Part shown: positions 8,944 to 17,728 of the stretch, piece by piece
How positions within the stretch are numbered: the stretch's first letter is position 1
Layout of the letters: each line of letters starts with the position of its first letter
DNA from: an uncultured bacterium
GTDB lineage: Bacteria > Verrucomicrobiota > Lentisphaeria > Victivallales > UBA1829
Reading direction: 5' to 3'
Length of the DNA: 64,000 nt
Assembly (NCBI GenBank): GCA_949292215.1
Contig: CASEYW010000135.1
Coordinates: 1 to 64,000, forward strand
Program-made: the position numbers and the translations under genes
Notes under the pieces: generated by a model
The model's database searches: none
Told to the model about the DNA's origin: nothing
What the model saw: the letters and a program-made list of their open reading frames with translations, nothing else

Positions 8944-9365
8944 CAAACGTGAAGACAATGAGAACGCAGGAAGAAATCAGACGCAGTTCCAGAGCCTCTG
9001 CGAAGAGGTCCTGGCTGGTATCCCTTGTCATCAAGCTTTCCTTTATGTTCGCTCTGATTTTTCTTGCCGTCAACGCAAGGATCATTTACAACCAGAAGGC
9101 GGAACAGATCAACCGGGAGATTGCGCGTACCAAGTCTAAAATCCATCAGTTGAATCGTGAAATTGCGAATCTGAAGGTGCGGAAGGAACAGCTCAGTTCC
9201 TGGCCGTACATCAGTTCCCGCATCAGCATGTTCAAACTCGGGCTCCGGCCCGCCGATTCCAAGCAGATTCGCAAGATCGTTCTGCTGGATCCCGACGCCC
9301 ATCCCGGAGCGATGAACAACGGTGCGTCCCTCTACAGGGAGAATCGTACCGCCGGAACGGATTGA
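8940..9365 (+). CDS. ftsL: FtsL-like cell division protein
   Basis: A 141-residue single-pass membrane protein. A basic cytoplasmic N-terminus is followed by one transmembrane segment (about residues 25-47) and then a predicted coiled coil (about 50-85, EQINREIARTKSKIHQLNREIANLKV). Size, topology and position between rsmH and ftsI identify it as FtsL, which works with FtsB/FtsQ to recruit FtsW/FtsI to the septum. Sequence identity in this family is low, so context carries much of the call. The frame is open from 8889, but the ATG at 8940 overlaps the rsmH stop as ATGA and begins the plausible protein. Confidence 0.82.
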   Translation: MTNVKTMRTQEEIRRSSRASAKRSWLVSLVIKLSFMFALIFLAVNARIIYNQKAEQINREIARTKSKIHQLNREIANLKVRKEQLSSWPYISSRISMFKLGLRPADSKQIRKIVLLDPDAHPGAMNNGASLYRENRTAGTD

Positions 9366-9385
9366 ATTCGGGAAGAGAGGTCTGA

Positions 9386-11353
9386 ATGACGAAGTTCACG
9401 CAAATGGGAAGACGAATGGTCGTGGTAACGGTCATTCTTCTTCTGCTTTTCGGTTACATCGTCTGGCAGCTATACACGGTCCAGATCCGGCGGCATGACG
9501 AGCTTTACAAAAAGGCCCGCATGAAATACACCACCGTCAAGACCATGAACGGCAAGCGCGGGGAGATCTATGATTATTCCGGTAATCTGCTGGTCGGCAA
9601 CATTCCCTGCTCGGACATCTGTGCCGATCCCTCCATCGCCGGAGATGCTGAACGGTGTCGTGAAATTGCGAAATTCCTGGCGGAAAAACTGGAAATCAGC
9701 GAAGAATCCGTCTATGAAAAACTGATGGACAAGGAGATCGTCTCCAGGAATCCCGATGGTACGAAAAAGGTTCGCCAGAGAAAATTTGTCATCATCAAAG
9801 GCAAGGTGGATTATGAAATTGCCGAACGTCTGAAACTGGAAACCGCCCGTCTGGGATACAAAACCATTTTCTATCGCGAAACCACAAAACGGTATTATCC
9901 GAAAAAACAGCTGCTGGCGAACGTGCTGGGATTTACAAATCTGGACCGTGATCAGGTCGTGGCAGTGATCGGACTTGAAAAGTTTTATGACAACAAAATG
10001 CGCAGTGTTCAGGGACTCGAACGCTATGAGCGCAGCCGCGACGGCCTTCCCATCGCCTACGGCAACTCCAGCATGAAAGAGGATAAGGACGGATTCAACG
10101 TTTATCTTACGATTCAGGAGCCGATACAGGCGATTCTGGAAGAAGAACTTGACAAGTTCATGGAGCGGTGCAATCCGAGTGCTGCCTATGCTGTCATGGC
10201 GGATCCCTACACGGGGGATATCATTGCTGTGGCGCAGCGCCCGACCTTCGATCCCAATGATCGCAACTCCATGAAGCCCAACGCCTGGCGGAATCGGATC
10301 GCGGAGGATACCTTTGAACCTGGTTCCACCATGAAGCCGCTGGTCGTGGCTGGCGCGATCGACCGGGGGATTGTCACTCCTGATACTCGCTTCGACTGTG
10401 AAAAAGGTCTCTGGTTCTACGGCGGAAAAAGTTTGAAGGATTCTCATCCGATGGGGATTCTGACCGTTTCGGAAATCATTCAGCATTCCAGCAACATCGG
10501 AACGGCGAAAATTGCGCTTGCGATGGGGGAGAAGACTCTTGACGAAGTCCTGCGCAGTTTCGGCGTAGGCTCCAGAACCGGGATTCCGCTGAAACCGGAA
10601 ACCGCCGGGATTTACCGTTCGCTGAAACGATGGGATACGCTCTCTATCACTCGTTTCCCGATTGGACAGGGGTTGGCTGTTTCGCCGCTCCAGCTGGTGC
10701 GCGGGTACTGCATCCTTGCCAATGGCGGCCATCCGGTGAAGCTGCGTCTGGTGGACCGCATTGAAAATCCGGCGACCGGAATTGAGCAGAAGATGCCTCT
10801 GGAAAAACCGGATTCGATTTTCAAGGACCCGACCACTCATAAAAAAATCGTCGAAATGATGAAAAAAGTGACAGGGGAGGGCGGAACGGCAAGAAAAGCT
10901 GCCATTCGTGGTTATTATGTTGCAGGCAAAACCGGAACGGCACAGAAGTTTGTGAACGGTGCATACTCCAAGTCGAAGTATATCGCAAATTTTGTCGGTT
11001 TTGTCCCGGCGGACAATCCCCGCTTTGTCCTGCTCGTGACCGCGGATGAGCCCAAAGGCGGTTACTATGGCGGTTCTGTCGCAGGACCGACTTTCCGGAC
11101 CATCGCGGAACGGACTTTGAAATATCTCAACGTCAAACCCGATTACGATGCCGACGCTCAGGAACAGGAACTTAAACTTGCAAAAAAGAAAAAACTGGAG
11201 GAGATGCGTCGCGAACGGGAACTCCAGAAAACAAGAAACGGAATCGTTCCGGCTCCCCCCCCGCGGAAGGAACGGATTTCCCGTCCGGCAGAGAACCGGA
11301 ACTACAAGATCAACGGACGCAAATACCGGTATATCACGTTTACAAAACGATGA
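9386..11353 (+). CDS. ftsI: Peptidoglycan transpeptidase FtsI (penicillin-binding protein 3/2B type)
   Basis: A 655-residue class B penicillin-binding protein that cross-links septal peptidoglycan. A short cytoplasmic tail and one transmembrane helix (about 10-28) are followed by the N-terminal pedestal domain (KRGEIYDYSGNLLV near 53-66) and the transpeptidase domain. All three active-site motifs are present: SxxK as S314-T-M-K317, SxN as S368-S-N370 and KTG at 515-517. There is no PASTA domain. The C-terminus is a lysine/glutamate-rich, probably disordered tail from about residue 580. It starts 20 bases after ftsL. The usual next dcw genes (murE, murF, mraY) are absent: a convergent GNAT gene follows within 35 bases. 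Confidence 0.94.
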   Translation: MTKFTQMGRRMVVVTVILLLLFGYIVWQLYTVQIRRHDELYKKARMKYTTVKTMNGKRGEIYDYSGNLLVGNIPCSDICADPSIAGDAERCREIAKFLAEKLEISEESVYEKLMDKEIVSRNPDGTKKVRQRKFVIIKGKVDYEIAERLKLETARLGYKTIFYRETTKRYYPKKQLLANVLGFTNLDRDQVVAVIGLEKFYDNKMRSVQGLERYERSRDGLPIAYGNSSMKEDKDGFNVYLTIQEPIQAILEEELDKFMERCNPSAAYAVMADPYTGDIIAVAQRPTFDPNDRNSMKPNAWRNRIAEDTFEPGSTMKPLVVAGAIDRGIVTPDTRFDCEKGLWFYGGKSLKDSHPMGILTVSEIIQHSSNIGTAKIALAMGEKTLDEVLRSFGVGSRTGIPLKPETAGIYRSLKRWDTLSITRFPIGQGLAVSPLQLVRGYCILANGGHPVKLRLVDRIENPATGIEQKMPLEKPDSIFKDPTTHKKIVEMMKKVTGEGGTARKAAIRGYYVAGKTGTAQKFVNGAYSKSKYIANFVGFVPADNPRFVLLVTADEPKGGYYGGSVAGPTFRTIAERTLKYLNVKPDYDADAQEQELKLAKKKKLEEMRRERELQKTRNGIVPAPPPRKERISRPAENRNYKINGRKYRYITFTKR

Positions 11354-11386
11354 CCGGTGAGACCATTGCTTTTGTCCGCATAAGCG

Positions 11387-11902
11387 TCAGATGGGAGACA
11401 TCGCTTTTTCAAAACGGAAAAAGTAATCCCTGCCGATTCCGTTGTCAGAATCGGGATATGAGCCCTTATGGTGGGGATTGATGAACTCCACAATTTTGAA
11501 GCCGCATTTGTTCACATAAAAATGAATGTTTCTTCTTTCAAAGTAGGGCGTTACGGTTTCCCAGACTTTTGTTTCCGGATATTTTTTCTCAATCGCTTCC
11601 CATGCGGCCCTCCCGATGCCTTTGCTGTGGGAGGAGTGCCTGATGAAAAACAGTTCCAGGGAGTTGTGCTGCGTTTCACGGTTGATGACGACAACAACAC
11701 CGCCGACAATCTCTCCGTTTGCGACAATGTGAAATGATTCCGCGCCTTCTTTGGCCAGGGACTCTTCAATATCGCATGCCGGGATGATTTCTCCGTCCTG
11801 TTCACCGTATTCTTCAATAACTGCAACGGCGAACGCTGCCTGCACATCCCGGACGAACTGCGGCTGCTCTTCTCTTTTGACGGGGATCAGTCTGATTTGC
11901 AT
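11387..11902 (-). CDS. GNAT-family N-acetyltransferase
   Basis: A 171-residue acetyl-CoA-dependent acetyltransferase. The GNAT core is visible as the beta4 strand [10 protein letters not shown], then [24 protein letters not shown] (acetyl-CoA pyrophosphate loop, HSKGIG around residue 93), and the beta6-beta7 region [22 protein letters not shown]. The acyl acceptor cannot be inferred. It is convergent with ftsI and lies about 100 bases from the uvrC stop on the same strand. Confidence 0.85.
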   Translation of the reverse strand: MQIRLIPVKREEQPQFVRDVQAAFAVAVIEEYGEQDGEIIPACDIEESLAKEGAESFHIVANGEIVGGVVVVINRETQHNSLELFFIRHSSHSKGIGRAAWEAIEKKYPETKVWETVTPYFERRNIHFYVNKCGFKIVEFINPHHKGSYPDSDNGIGRDYFFRFEKAMSPI

Positions 11903-11998
11903 AACATTTTCTCCTTCAATGTGTTTTAGATTTTTTTGTGAGATCGGAACAAATCGGGTGAATGAATTTGAATGTTCGGTCTTTTTTTTCTGAAGTGT

Positions 11999-13462
11999 TT
12001 ATTTGTGAGTCTGGAGAAACGCGTGCACCGTTCTGGCAAATTCGCTTCCGATTCCCCGGACGCGGGCGGCGATCTCTTCCGGACTCGCCTTGCGCAGTTC
12101 AGAGACGGAGCCGAATTCCCTCAGGAGGGCGTTTCTCCGGGATTCTCCCATGCCGTCGATTTCGTCCAGCAGGGATTCCGAGATCCGTTTCAACCGGAGC
12201 TGACGGTTGTAGGAGACCGCAAACCGGTGCGCTTCATCCCGCAGAGCCTGAAGCACTTTCAACGCCGGACGGCTTCGATCCAGCACCAGCGGATCGCTGC
12301 GCCCGGGAAGATAAATTTCCTCGTTCCGTTTTGCCAGACCAATGACCGGAAACGGCGGGCAATCAATCGCAACCAGGGCTTCCAATGCGAGATGCAGCTG
12401 CCCTTTGCCGCCATCTACCATCAGCAGATCCGGAAGCGGTTTTTTTTCATTCAGCAGACGAGAAAAATGGCGGGTGACAACCTCGTGCATCATGGCAAAG
12501 TCGTTTTGTCCTTCCACAGTTTTGATCCGGAAGCGCCGATAGCCGGATTTGTCTGGCCGGCCGTTGACAAACCGGACCATGCTGGCAACAGCAAATGTCG
12601 TCCCGAGATTTGAAATGTCGAACCCTTCAATGACATTTGGAGGATGCGGCAGGCGCAGAGCTTCCCGAAGGTCGTTGACCGCCTCCATTCCGGCTTCTGC
12701 CGGCAGCTTCGCGTGTTCAAAGGAGCGGATGCGGTTTCCACAGATCGATTGCAGATTCGACAGAACATCACGGAGCGATGCCGCTTTTTCAAACTGTTTC
12801 CCCGCAGCCGCCTTCAGCATCTTTTCTTTCAGTTCGGCGGCGATTTCTCGGATATCGCCGTTCAGAACGTTGACAACCTGGTCCACCCGTTCCATGTACT
12901 CTTCTTCCGTCACTTCTCCCGTACAGGGCCGACAGCAGTCTCGGACAGTTCCCGCAAGACAGTGCTTTCTGTCCTCCTCCGTCGGACACTGCGTTTTGCA
13001 GGATCGAAGCCCGAAACGCTTTGTCAGAAATTCCATCAGGCTCCGGAGCGCTTTCCCGTGGGGGAAGGGACCAAAGTAAAGACTCGAATCCTTCTTTTTC
13101 AGACGAACCAGTTTCAGACGCGGAAATGCTTCATTTCGATCAACTTTCAACATCAGATAGCGTTTGTCGTCCCGCAGAAGAATATTGTAATGCGGTGCGT
13201 ATTCCTTGATAAAACGCGATTCCAGAATCAACGCCTCATCCTCGTTTTTAACCGTGAAAAATTCCCAGGTGTCGATCGTGTTGATCAGCGACCGCAGCTT
13301 CGGATCAGCCCGGGTCACCTGCGACGGCTGAAAATAGTGGGACATTCGCCGTCTCAGATTTGATGCCTTCCCGACATAAATCACTTTCCCGAACCGGTCC
13401 CGATAAACATAGACTCCCGGTTTGGCTGGTATTTCTCCCGGTCTGAAATCCGCTTTTGACAT
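11999..13462 (-). CDS. uvrC: Excinuclease ABC subunit C, short form
   Basis: Nuclease subunit of UvrABC nucleotide excision repair. The GIY-YIG 3' nuclease domain occupies about residues 13-95. A Cys cluster (C155, C160, C168, C176, C177, C180) matches the Fe-S-type region of UvrC. The UVR motif lies at about 222-235, and the RNase H-like 5' nuclease domain starts at FDIS (D282) with D350 in VDGGKG and H412. A helix-hairpin-helix tail runs from about 430 to 485. At 487 residues it is about 120 shorter than E. coli UvrC (610). The missing part maps between the UVR motif and FDIS, while all catalytic residues remain. It lies 107 bases downstream of rarA on the same strand. Confidence 0.94.
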   Translation of the reverse strand: MSKADFRPGEIPAKPGVYVYRDRFGKVIYVGKASNLRRRMSHYFQPSQVTRADPKLRSLINTIDTWEFFTVKNEDEALILESRFIKEYAPHYNILLRDDKRYLMLKVDRNEAFPRLKLVRLKKKDSSLYFGPFPHGKALRSLMEFLTKRFGLRSCKTQCPTEEDRKHCLAGTVRDCCRPCTGEVTEEEYMERVDQVVNVLNGDIREIAAELKEKMLKAAAGKQFEKAASLRDVLSNLQSICGNRIRSFEHAKLPAEAGMEAVNDLREALRLPHPPNVIEGFDISNLGTTFAVASMVRFVNGRPDKSGYRRFRIKTVEGQNDFAMMHEVVTRHFSRLLNEKKPLPDLLMVDGGKGQLHLALEALVAIDCPPFPVIGLAKRNEEIYLPGRSDPLVLDRSRPALKVLQALRDEAHRFAVSYNRQLRLKRISESLLDEIDGMGESRRNALLREFGSVSELRKASPEEIAARVRGIGSEFARTVHAFLQTHK

Positions 13463-13569
13463 TTTTATTTGATTCTTGTTTTGGTTTTTATTATTTGTGG
13501 TTGTGTTGAAGTTCGGGACGGTATGCCTCCAACTCCAACCGGTTGAAGCATGATAAATTCATTGCTGCA

Positions 13570-14871
13570 TTATTTCTTTTTCATTTTTTCCGTCCGCAGA
13601 CGATCCCAGTATTGAAGTCTCCGGTTGATTTCCCGTTCGAAGCCGCGTTCGACCGGATGATAGAACCGGATTCGCGGCATCTGTTCCGGGAAGTAGTTCT
13701 GTCCGGAGAATCCGTCTTCGGTATCGTGGTCATAGATATAGCCGTTTCCGTAGCCGATCTCCTTCATCAGGCGGGTGGGAGCATTGAGAATATGGTTCGG
13801 CGGATTCAGTGAGGCGAACTGCTTTGCCGCTTTGACTGCATCGTTCCATGCGGTGTAGGAGCTGTTGGATTTCGGAGCGGTTCCGAGGTAGCAGATCAGT
13901 TCTGCGATCGCGATGTCTCCTTCGGGGGAACCGAGGCGTTCGTAAGCATCCCATGCGGCGATGGCGGCGGGGAGTGCCTGGGGATCGGCAAGTCCGATGT
14001 CCTCCATAGCGAAGCGAGTCAGCCTGCGGAGAAGGTAGAGCGGGTCTTCTCCGCCTTCGATCATGCGGGCTGCCCAGTAGAGGGCGGCGTCCGTATCGGA
14101 GCCGCGGAGCGATTTATGAAGAGCGCTGATAAGATTATAGTGTCCTTCGCGGTCCTTGTCGTACATGGGGGCGCGGTGCTGGACGATTTTTTCGAGACCT
14201 TCGCGGTCAAGAAGAGAATTTTCCGGTGCAAGATCATAAATACTTTCGAGCAGATTGATGAGATATCGTCCGTCGCCGTCGGCGAGATCCTTGAGGGTTG
14301 CGGCGGCGTTATCATCGACAGGAAGTTTTCTGCCGACGGTTTTTTCGGCGCGATCAATGATCTTCTGGAGAGCATTTCCATTCAAGGGCTTCATGACAAA
14401 GACCTTGCAGCGGGAGAGCAGGGCGCTGTTCAGTTCGAAAGAGGGGTTCTCGGTGGTTGCTCCGACAAGAGTGACGGTTCCGTTTTCCACGTATGGGAGA
14501 AATCCGTCCTGCTGGGCGCGGTTGAACCGGTGAATTTCATCAACGAACAGAAGTGTTTTCTGTCCATACAGACGTCGCTTTTCCGCTTCCTCGAATGCTT
14601 TCCGCAGGTCGGCGATTCCGGAAAAGACCGCGGAAAGCGCGACAAAGTGCATATCGCTGACATGGGCAAGCAGACGGGCGATCGTTGTTTTGCCGCATCC
14701 CGGTGGCCCCCAGAGAATGAAACTGGAAATCCTGCCGCTTTCAATCATCCGGCGGACCGGTCCATCCGGCCCGATCAAATGTTCCTGGCCGACAATTTCA
14801 TCCAGCGTTTCAGGACGCAGTTTATCGGCGAGGGGGCGATCTGTGAGTTGTGTAAAAAGTCCGTCTTCCAT
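13570..14871 (-). CDS. rarA: Replication-associated recombination protein A (AAA+ ATPase)
   Basis: A 433-residue clamp-loader-like AAA+ ATPase of the RarA/MgsA/WRNIP1 family, acting at stalled replication forks. Visible are LADKLRPETLDEIVGQEHL at the start, Walker A GPPGCGKT (residues 55-62), Walker B LLFVDEIHRF (about 107-116), sensor 1 GATTENPSFELNSALLSRC, and the C-terminal tetramerisation region with YLGTAPKSNSSY and HILNAPTRLMKEIGYG. Length is normal for the family. uvrC follows downstream on the same strand, giving a DNA-repair pair. Confidence 0.95.
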   Translation of the reverse strand: MEDGLFTQLTDRPLADKLRPETLDEIVGQEHLIGPDGPVRRMIESGRISSFILWGPPGCGKTTIARLLAHVSDMHFVALSAVFSGIADLRKAFEEAEKRRLYGQKTLLFVDEIHRFNRAQQDGFLPYVENGTVTLVGATTENPSFELNSALLSRCKVFVMKPLNGNALQKIIDRAEKTVGRKLPVDDNAAATLKDLADGDGRYLINLLESIYDLAPENSLLDREGLEKIVQHRAPMYDKDREGHYNLISALHKSLRGSDTDAALYWAARMIEGGEDPLYLLRRLTRFAMEDIGLADPQALPAAIAAWDAYERLGSPEGDIAIAELICYLGTAPKSNSSYTAWNDAVKAAKQFASLNPPNHILNAPTRLMKEIGYGNGYIYDHDTEDGFSGQNYFPEQMPRIRFYHPVERGFEREINRRLQYWDRLRTEKMKKK

Positions 14872-15020
14872 AAGTCATCTGCAATCAGGCGCAGGGTTGT
14901 TTTTCAGCGTTTCAAATAAGAACGAAGAAAAAGATGCTTCCTCTTTTGCAATTTTTCAAGCACAAAGAAAAGAAAAATCCATTTTTTCCATAAAATGGTT
15001 TTTTCTTGCACTCAAGCGGC

Positions 15021-15800
15021 TCAATCCAGGATCAGATATCCCATTCTGCCGGGACTTCGGTGTGGGCGGCCATACACGGTCGGCGACCAGAAGATCGAGT
15101 GCATTTCTCCTCTGTCGTGTTTCAGTCGGACGAAATTTGCACGCAGGATCATTCCTTTGCTGAATTGCGTCTGTCCGTTGCGCCGGAGCAGGAGTTTGGC
15201 CGGAAAGACGGCCTCGATTCTCCAGCCTCTCTTTTTTCCATCGGAGGAAAGAATCGGAGACGTTTTGTGCTGAAACGCCGGAATGTCGAACGCGGGAACA
15301 TCCCACTGGTTGCGTCCATCGCGGACGATGCCGTTCCGGTCGAGTTCGACGGTGTTCCCCGTAAACAGATAATTGACATCGCGGACAAGATTCCGGGAAT
15401 TCATCTGGATTTCGAGATACTGTTTATGATCGCCGATACCGTCGATGAAGAGTTCAACGGCGTCGCCGCGGTGGAGTTCGTCATCGTGTTTTTTCCCCGA
15501 GGGCTGGTCCGTTTCGTCCTTGCAGATCACCATGACATACAGATTGTCTCTGTCATAGGTCAGAAGAATGGTGGTGGGTCTTGTTTTCCAGAGCGGATGT
15601 TTCCGCATACCGTATGCCGGTTGTTCCAGATGGATTGTGGCTGCTTTTTTCCAGGCAGGGGCTTCGCTGTCTCCAAAGGGGGAACGATTGCTGGTGACGG
15701 AAGGAACCCGGATTTGCGGAAGAGCTGTTGCTTCCGCTGCCGGAGTGTTCCAGGAGAAAAACAGAAAAAAAAGAAGGCTGAGAAAAAAGAACGGGTTCAT
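15021..15800 (-). CDS. Secreted CBM9-like (carbohydrate-binding, DOMON-type fold) protein
   Basis: A 259-residue protein with a clear signal peptide (hydrophobic residues 4-16, then AAEA). The mature part is one CBM9-like beta-sandwich of the kind found at the ends of secreted glycosidases: APAWKKAATIHL, TTILLTYDRDNLYVMVICKDE, GDAVELFIDG, YLEIQMNSRN and GWRIEAVFPAKLLL. It stands alone with no catalytic domain, so it probably binds glycans or acts as an accessory protein. The C-terminal domain of the 1341-residue glycosidase at 58395-62420 has the same pattern. A good promoter lies upstream. Confidence 0.75.
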   Translation of the reverse strand: MNPFFFLSLLFFLFFSWNTPAAEATALPQIRVPSVTSNRSPFGDSEAPAWKKAATIHLEQPAYGMRKHPLWKTRPTTILLTYDRDNLYVMVICKDETDQPSGKKHDDELHRGDAVELFIDGIGDHKQYLEIQMNSRNLVRDVNYLFTGNTVELDRNGIVRDGRNQWDVPAFDIPAFQHKTSPILSSDGKKRGWRIEAVFPAKLLLRRNGQTQFSKGMILRANFVRLKHDRGEMHSIFWSPTVYGRPHRSPGRMGYLILD

Positions 15801-15833
15801 GGAGAATCCTTTTTATTGTTGAATTCCTTATGT

Positions 15834-15862
15834 AATATTGCGTATGCCCGCGGACTTGTCAA
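15834..15862 (-). promoter_or_regulatory. Sigma70-type promoter for the CBM9-like gene
   Basis: On the minus strand TTGACA (15862-15857), a 17-base spacer and AATATT (15839-15834) lie about 35 bases upstream of the start codon at 15800. Confidence 0.65.
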
Positions 15863-15971
15863 CGATAAGGAGAAAAAAAGGAGGAACAAAAATTCACCGG
15901 TTGCGAAAATGGCGTTGGCGTGCCATATTACCGCAATGTCAGAAATGATGAATGTAAAAAAGGAGTTTGCC

Positions 15972-16889
15972 ATGAGAAACGTTGTCATTGTCGGAACCGG
16001 TCCTGCCGGATTGACCGCTGCGGTGTATGCCGGACGTGCAAATTTGAATCCTCTGCTGATTTCCGGGCCTCTGCCGGGCGGACTGCTGACGCAGACTTCC
16101 GACGTCGAAAACTTTCCCGGATTTCCCGAAGCTGTAAACGGATATGAACTTATGACGAAAATGCAGGAGCAGGCATCCCATTTCAATGTGGAGTTCCTGA
16201 GTGAGACAGTTGAATCCGCGGAACTCAAACCGGGCGGACCGCACAAACTGCATCTCTCTTCCGGTGAAACGGTGGAATGCCGGGCGCTGATCGTTGCTGT
16301 CGGTTCGAGTCCCCGCTGGCTCGGACTGGAATCGGAGGAGGCGTTCAAGAATCGCGGGGTGTCCGCATGCGCCACCTGCGACGGAGCTTTTTATCGCGGT
16401 CTTCCGGTTGTTGTGATCGGAGGAGGCGACTCCGCGATGGAGGAGGCAAACTTCCTGACTCGTTTTGCCTCCGAGGTAACTGTCATCCACAGGCGCGATG
16501 CCCTTCGGGCGTCGAAGATCATGGCTGATCGCGCCATGAACAATCCGAAGATCAAATTCGTCTGGAATTCTGTCGTGACGGAAGTGTTCGGAGAGAACGA
16601 GGTCGACGGTATTAAGGTCCGCAACGTTCAGACGGGTGAGGAATCTGTCATCAACTGCAAAGGCGTGTTCGTTGCTCTGGGGCATGTTCCCAATACAAAA
16701 GCGTTTGCCGGTCAGCTTGACATGGATGAAACCGGATACATCTCGCTTGAGGGCGCCACCTCCCGCACCTCCATGGAAGGCGTATTTGCCGCCGGAGACT
16801 GTGCCGACAAGCGGTACCGTCAGGCAATTACCGCTGCAGGAATGGGCGCACGCGCCGCTATTGACGTCGAACGCTGGCTTGAGGAATAA
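15972..16889 (+). CDS. trxB: Thioredoxin-disulfide reductase
   Basis: A 305-residue FAD/NADPH flavoprotein that reduces thioredoxin. The FAD-binding GTGPAGLTAAVYAGRA lies at about residues 7-22, the redox-active C133-A-T-C136 in ACATCDGAFY, the NADPH-binding GGGDSAMEEA at about 152-161 and the C-terminal FAD motif GVFAAGDCADKRYRQAITAAG. The open frame runs far upstream (from 15006), but ATG 15972 is preceded by AAGGAG with correct spacing and yields the normal family length, so the longer starts are rejected. Confidence 0.96.
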   Translation: MRNVVIVGTGPAGLTAAVYAGRANLNPLLISGPLPGGLLTQTSDVENFPGFPEAVNGYELMTKMQEQASHFNVEFLSETVESAELKPGGPHKLHLSSGETVECRALIVAVGSSPRWLGLESEEAFKNRGVSACATCDGAFYRGLPVVVIGGGDSAMEEANFLTRFASEVTVIHRRDALRASKIMADRAMNNPKIKFVWNSVVTEVFGENEVDGIKVRNVQTGEESVINCKGVFVALGHVPNTKAFAGQLDMDETGYISLEGATSRTSMEGVFAAGDCADKRYRQAITAAGMGARAAIDVERWLEE

Positions 16890-16900
16890 TTCCCCTTTTC

Positions 16901-16946
16901 AGACGGTGCTGTTCTGTTCTTTGCAGGAGAACTCCCTGCACCGTCT
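16901..16946. terminator. Inverted repeat between the convergent trxB and trmL genes
   Basis: AGACGGTGC (16901-16909) is complementary to GCACCGTCT (16938-16946), and a shorter TGCAGG/CCTGCA hairpin nests inside. There is no adjacent T run, so it may be a structured transcript end rather than a classical terminator. Confidence 0.4.
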
Positions 16947-16968
16947 CGCCTTCGCCTGTTGTCTCCAG

Positions 16969-17445
16969 TCAATTTCCGGCGGATGTGAATTTCCGCCGGA
17001 GTCCTTCATAAACCGTGACGGCGACAGAATTTGCCAGATTCAGGCTGCGGTTGAAGTTTCCCGGCATGGGAAGGGTATAAAAGAAGTCATGAAAGCGGTC
17101 ATGGAGTTCCTGCGGCAGTCCGTGACTTTCGCTGCCGAAAACCAGAAAAGCTCCCGTTTCCATCGGACAGTCCCAGTAGAGTTTTTTTGCTTTTGTTGAG
17201 AAGAAGTAGATCGGCGTGTTTCCTGCGAACATTTCGAATTCCTCCCAGGAGGCGTGGCGCATGAAATCAACATGATGCCAGTAATCCATACCGGCGCGAC
17301 GCACATATTTGTCCTCAAGAGAGAAGGAGATCGGTTCCACGAGATGCAGTCTGCATTCCGTGCAGCAGCAGATGCGGCCGATGTTTCCGGTATTCTGCGG
17401 AATCTCCGGCGCAACCAGAGTGACATTGTACAGCGGGTCTGTCAT
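16969..17445 (-). CDS. trmL: tRNA (cytidine(34)-2'-O)-methyltransferase
   Basis: A 158-residue SPOUT-class methyltransferase that modifies the wobble base of tRNA-Leu species. The protein is almost all catalytic domain: VTLVAPEIPQNTGNIGRICCCTECRLHLVEP at the N-terminus, GAFLVFGSESHGLP in the middle, and the trefoil-knot SAM-binding end LPMPGNFNRSLNLANSVAVTVYEGLR. Length and motifs match TrmL rather than the larger TrmH/RlmB proteins. It is convergent with trxB. Confidence 0.93.
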   Translation of the reverse strand: MTDPLYNVTLVAPEIPQNTGNIGRICCCTECRLHLVEPISFSLEDKYVRRAGMDYWHHVDFMRHASWEEFEMFAGNTPIYFFSTKAKKLYWDCPMETGAFLVFGSESHGLPQELHDRFHDFFYTLPMPGNFNRSLNLANSVAVTVYEGLRRKFTSAGN

Positions 17446-17649
17446 TTTTCAATCCGATTTCCTTTCCGTTTTTTCTGAACATGATTCCGGTAAAGATATT
17501 CCCGGAACAGAAATCTTCAAGTTCCGGAGAGGAAAAAAGGAAAATTTTCCGGACCCAATCCGACAGAAATATATGGAAGGCAATGTCTGTTTTTCTGTTT
17601 TTTATCAGATTTCTGCGTAATAAATAATGAAAAAAATTTTTTTCTCCAT

Positions 17650-17678
17650 TTGAAAAGCGCGGTTTTATATTTTACATT
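17650..17678 (+). promoter_or_regulatory. Probable promoter of the PilT-type ATPase pair
   Basis: TTGAAA (17650-17655), a 17-base spacer and TACATT (17673-17678) lie about 50 bases before the ATG at 17729. The -10 match is moderate. Confidence 0.5.
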
Positions 17679-17728
17679 CCCGAAAGGGAATATTGAATCG
17701 CATGATTTTTTGAATACCGGAGTAGAAT

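Noticed and set aside
9470-10840. 456-codon open frame antisense to ftsI
   Set aside because: Lies entirely within ftsI, which has all active-site motifs; no ribosome binding site or motif on the other strand.
15006-15971. Long N-terminal extension of trxB
   Set aside because: The frame is open upstream, but it overlaps the divergent CBM9-like gene and ATG 15972 has a proper AAGGAG; TrxB proteins start here.
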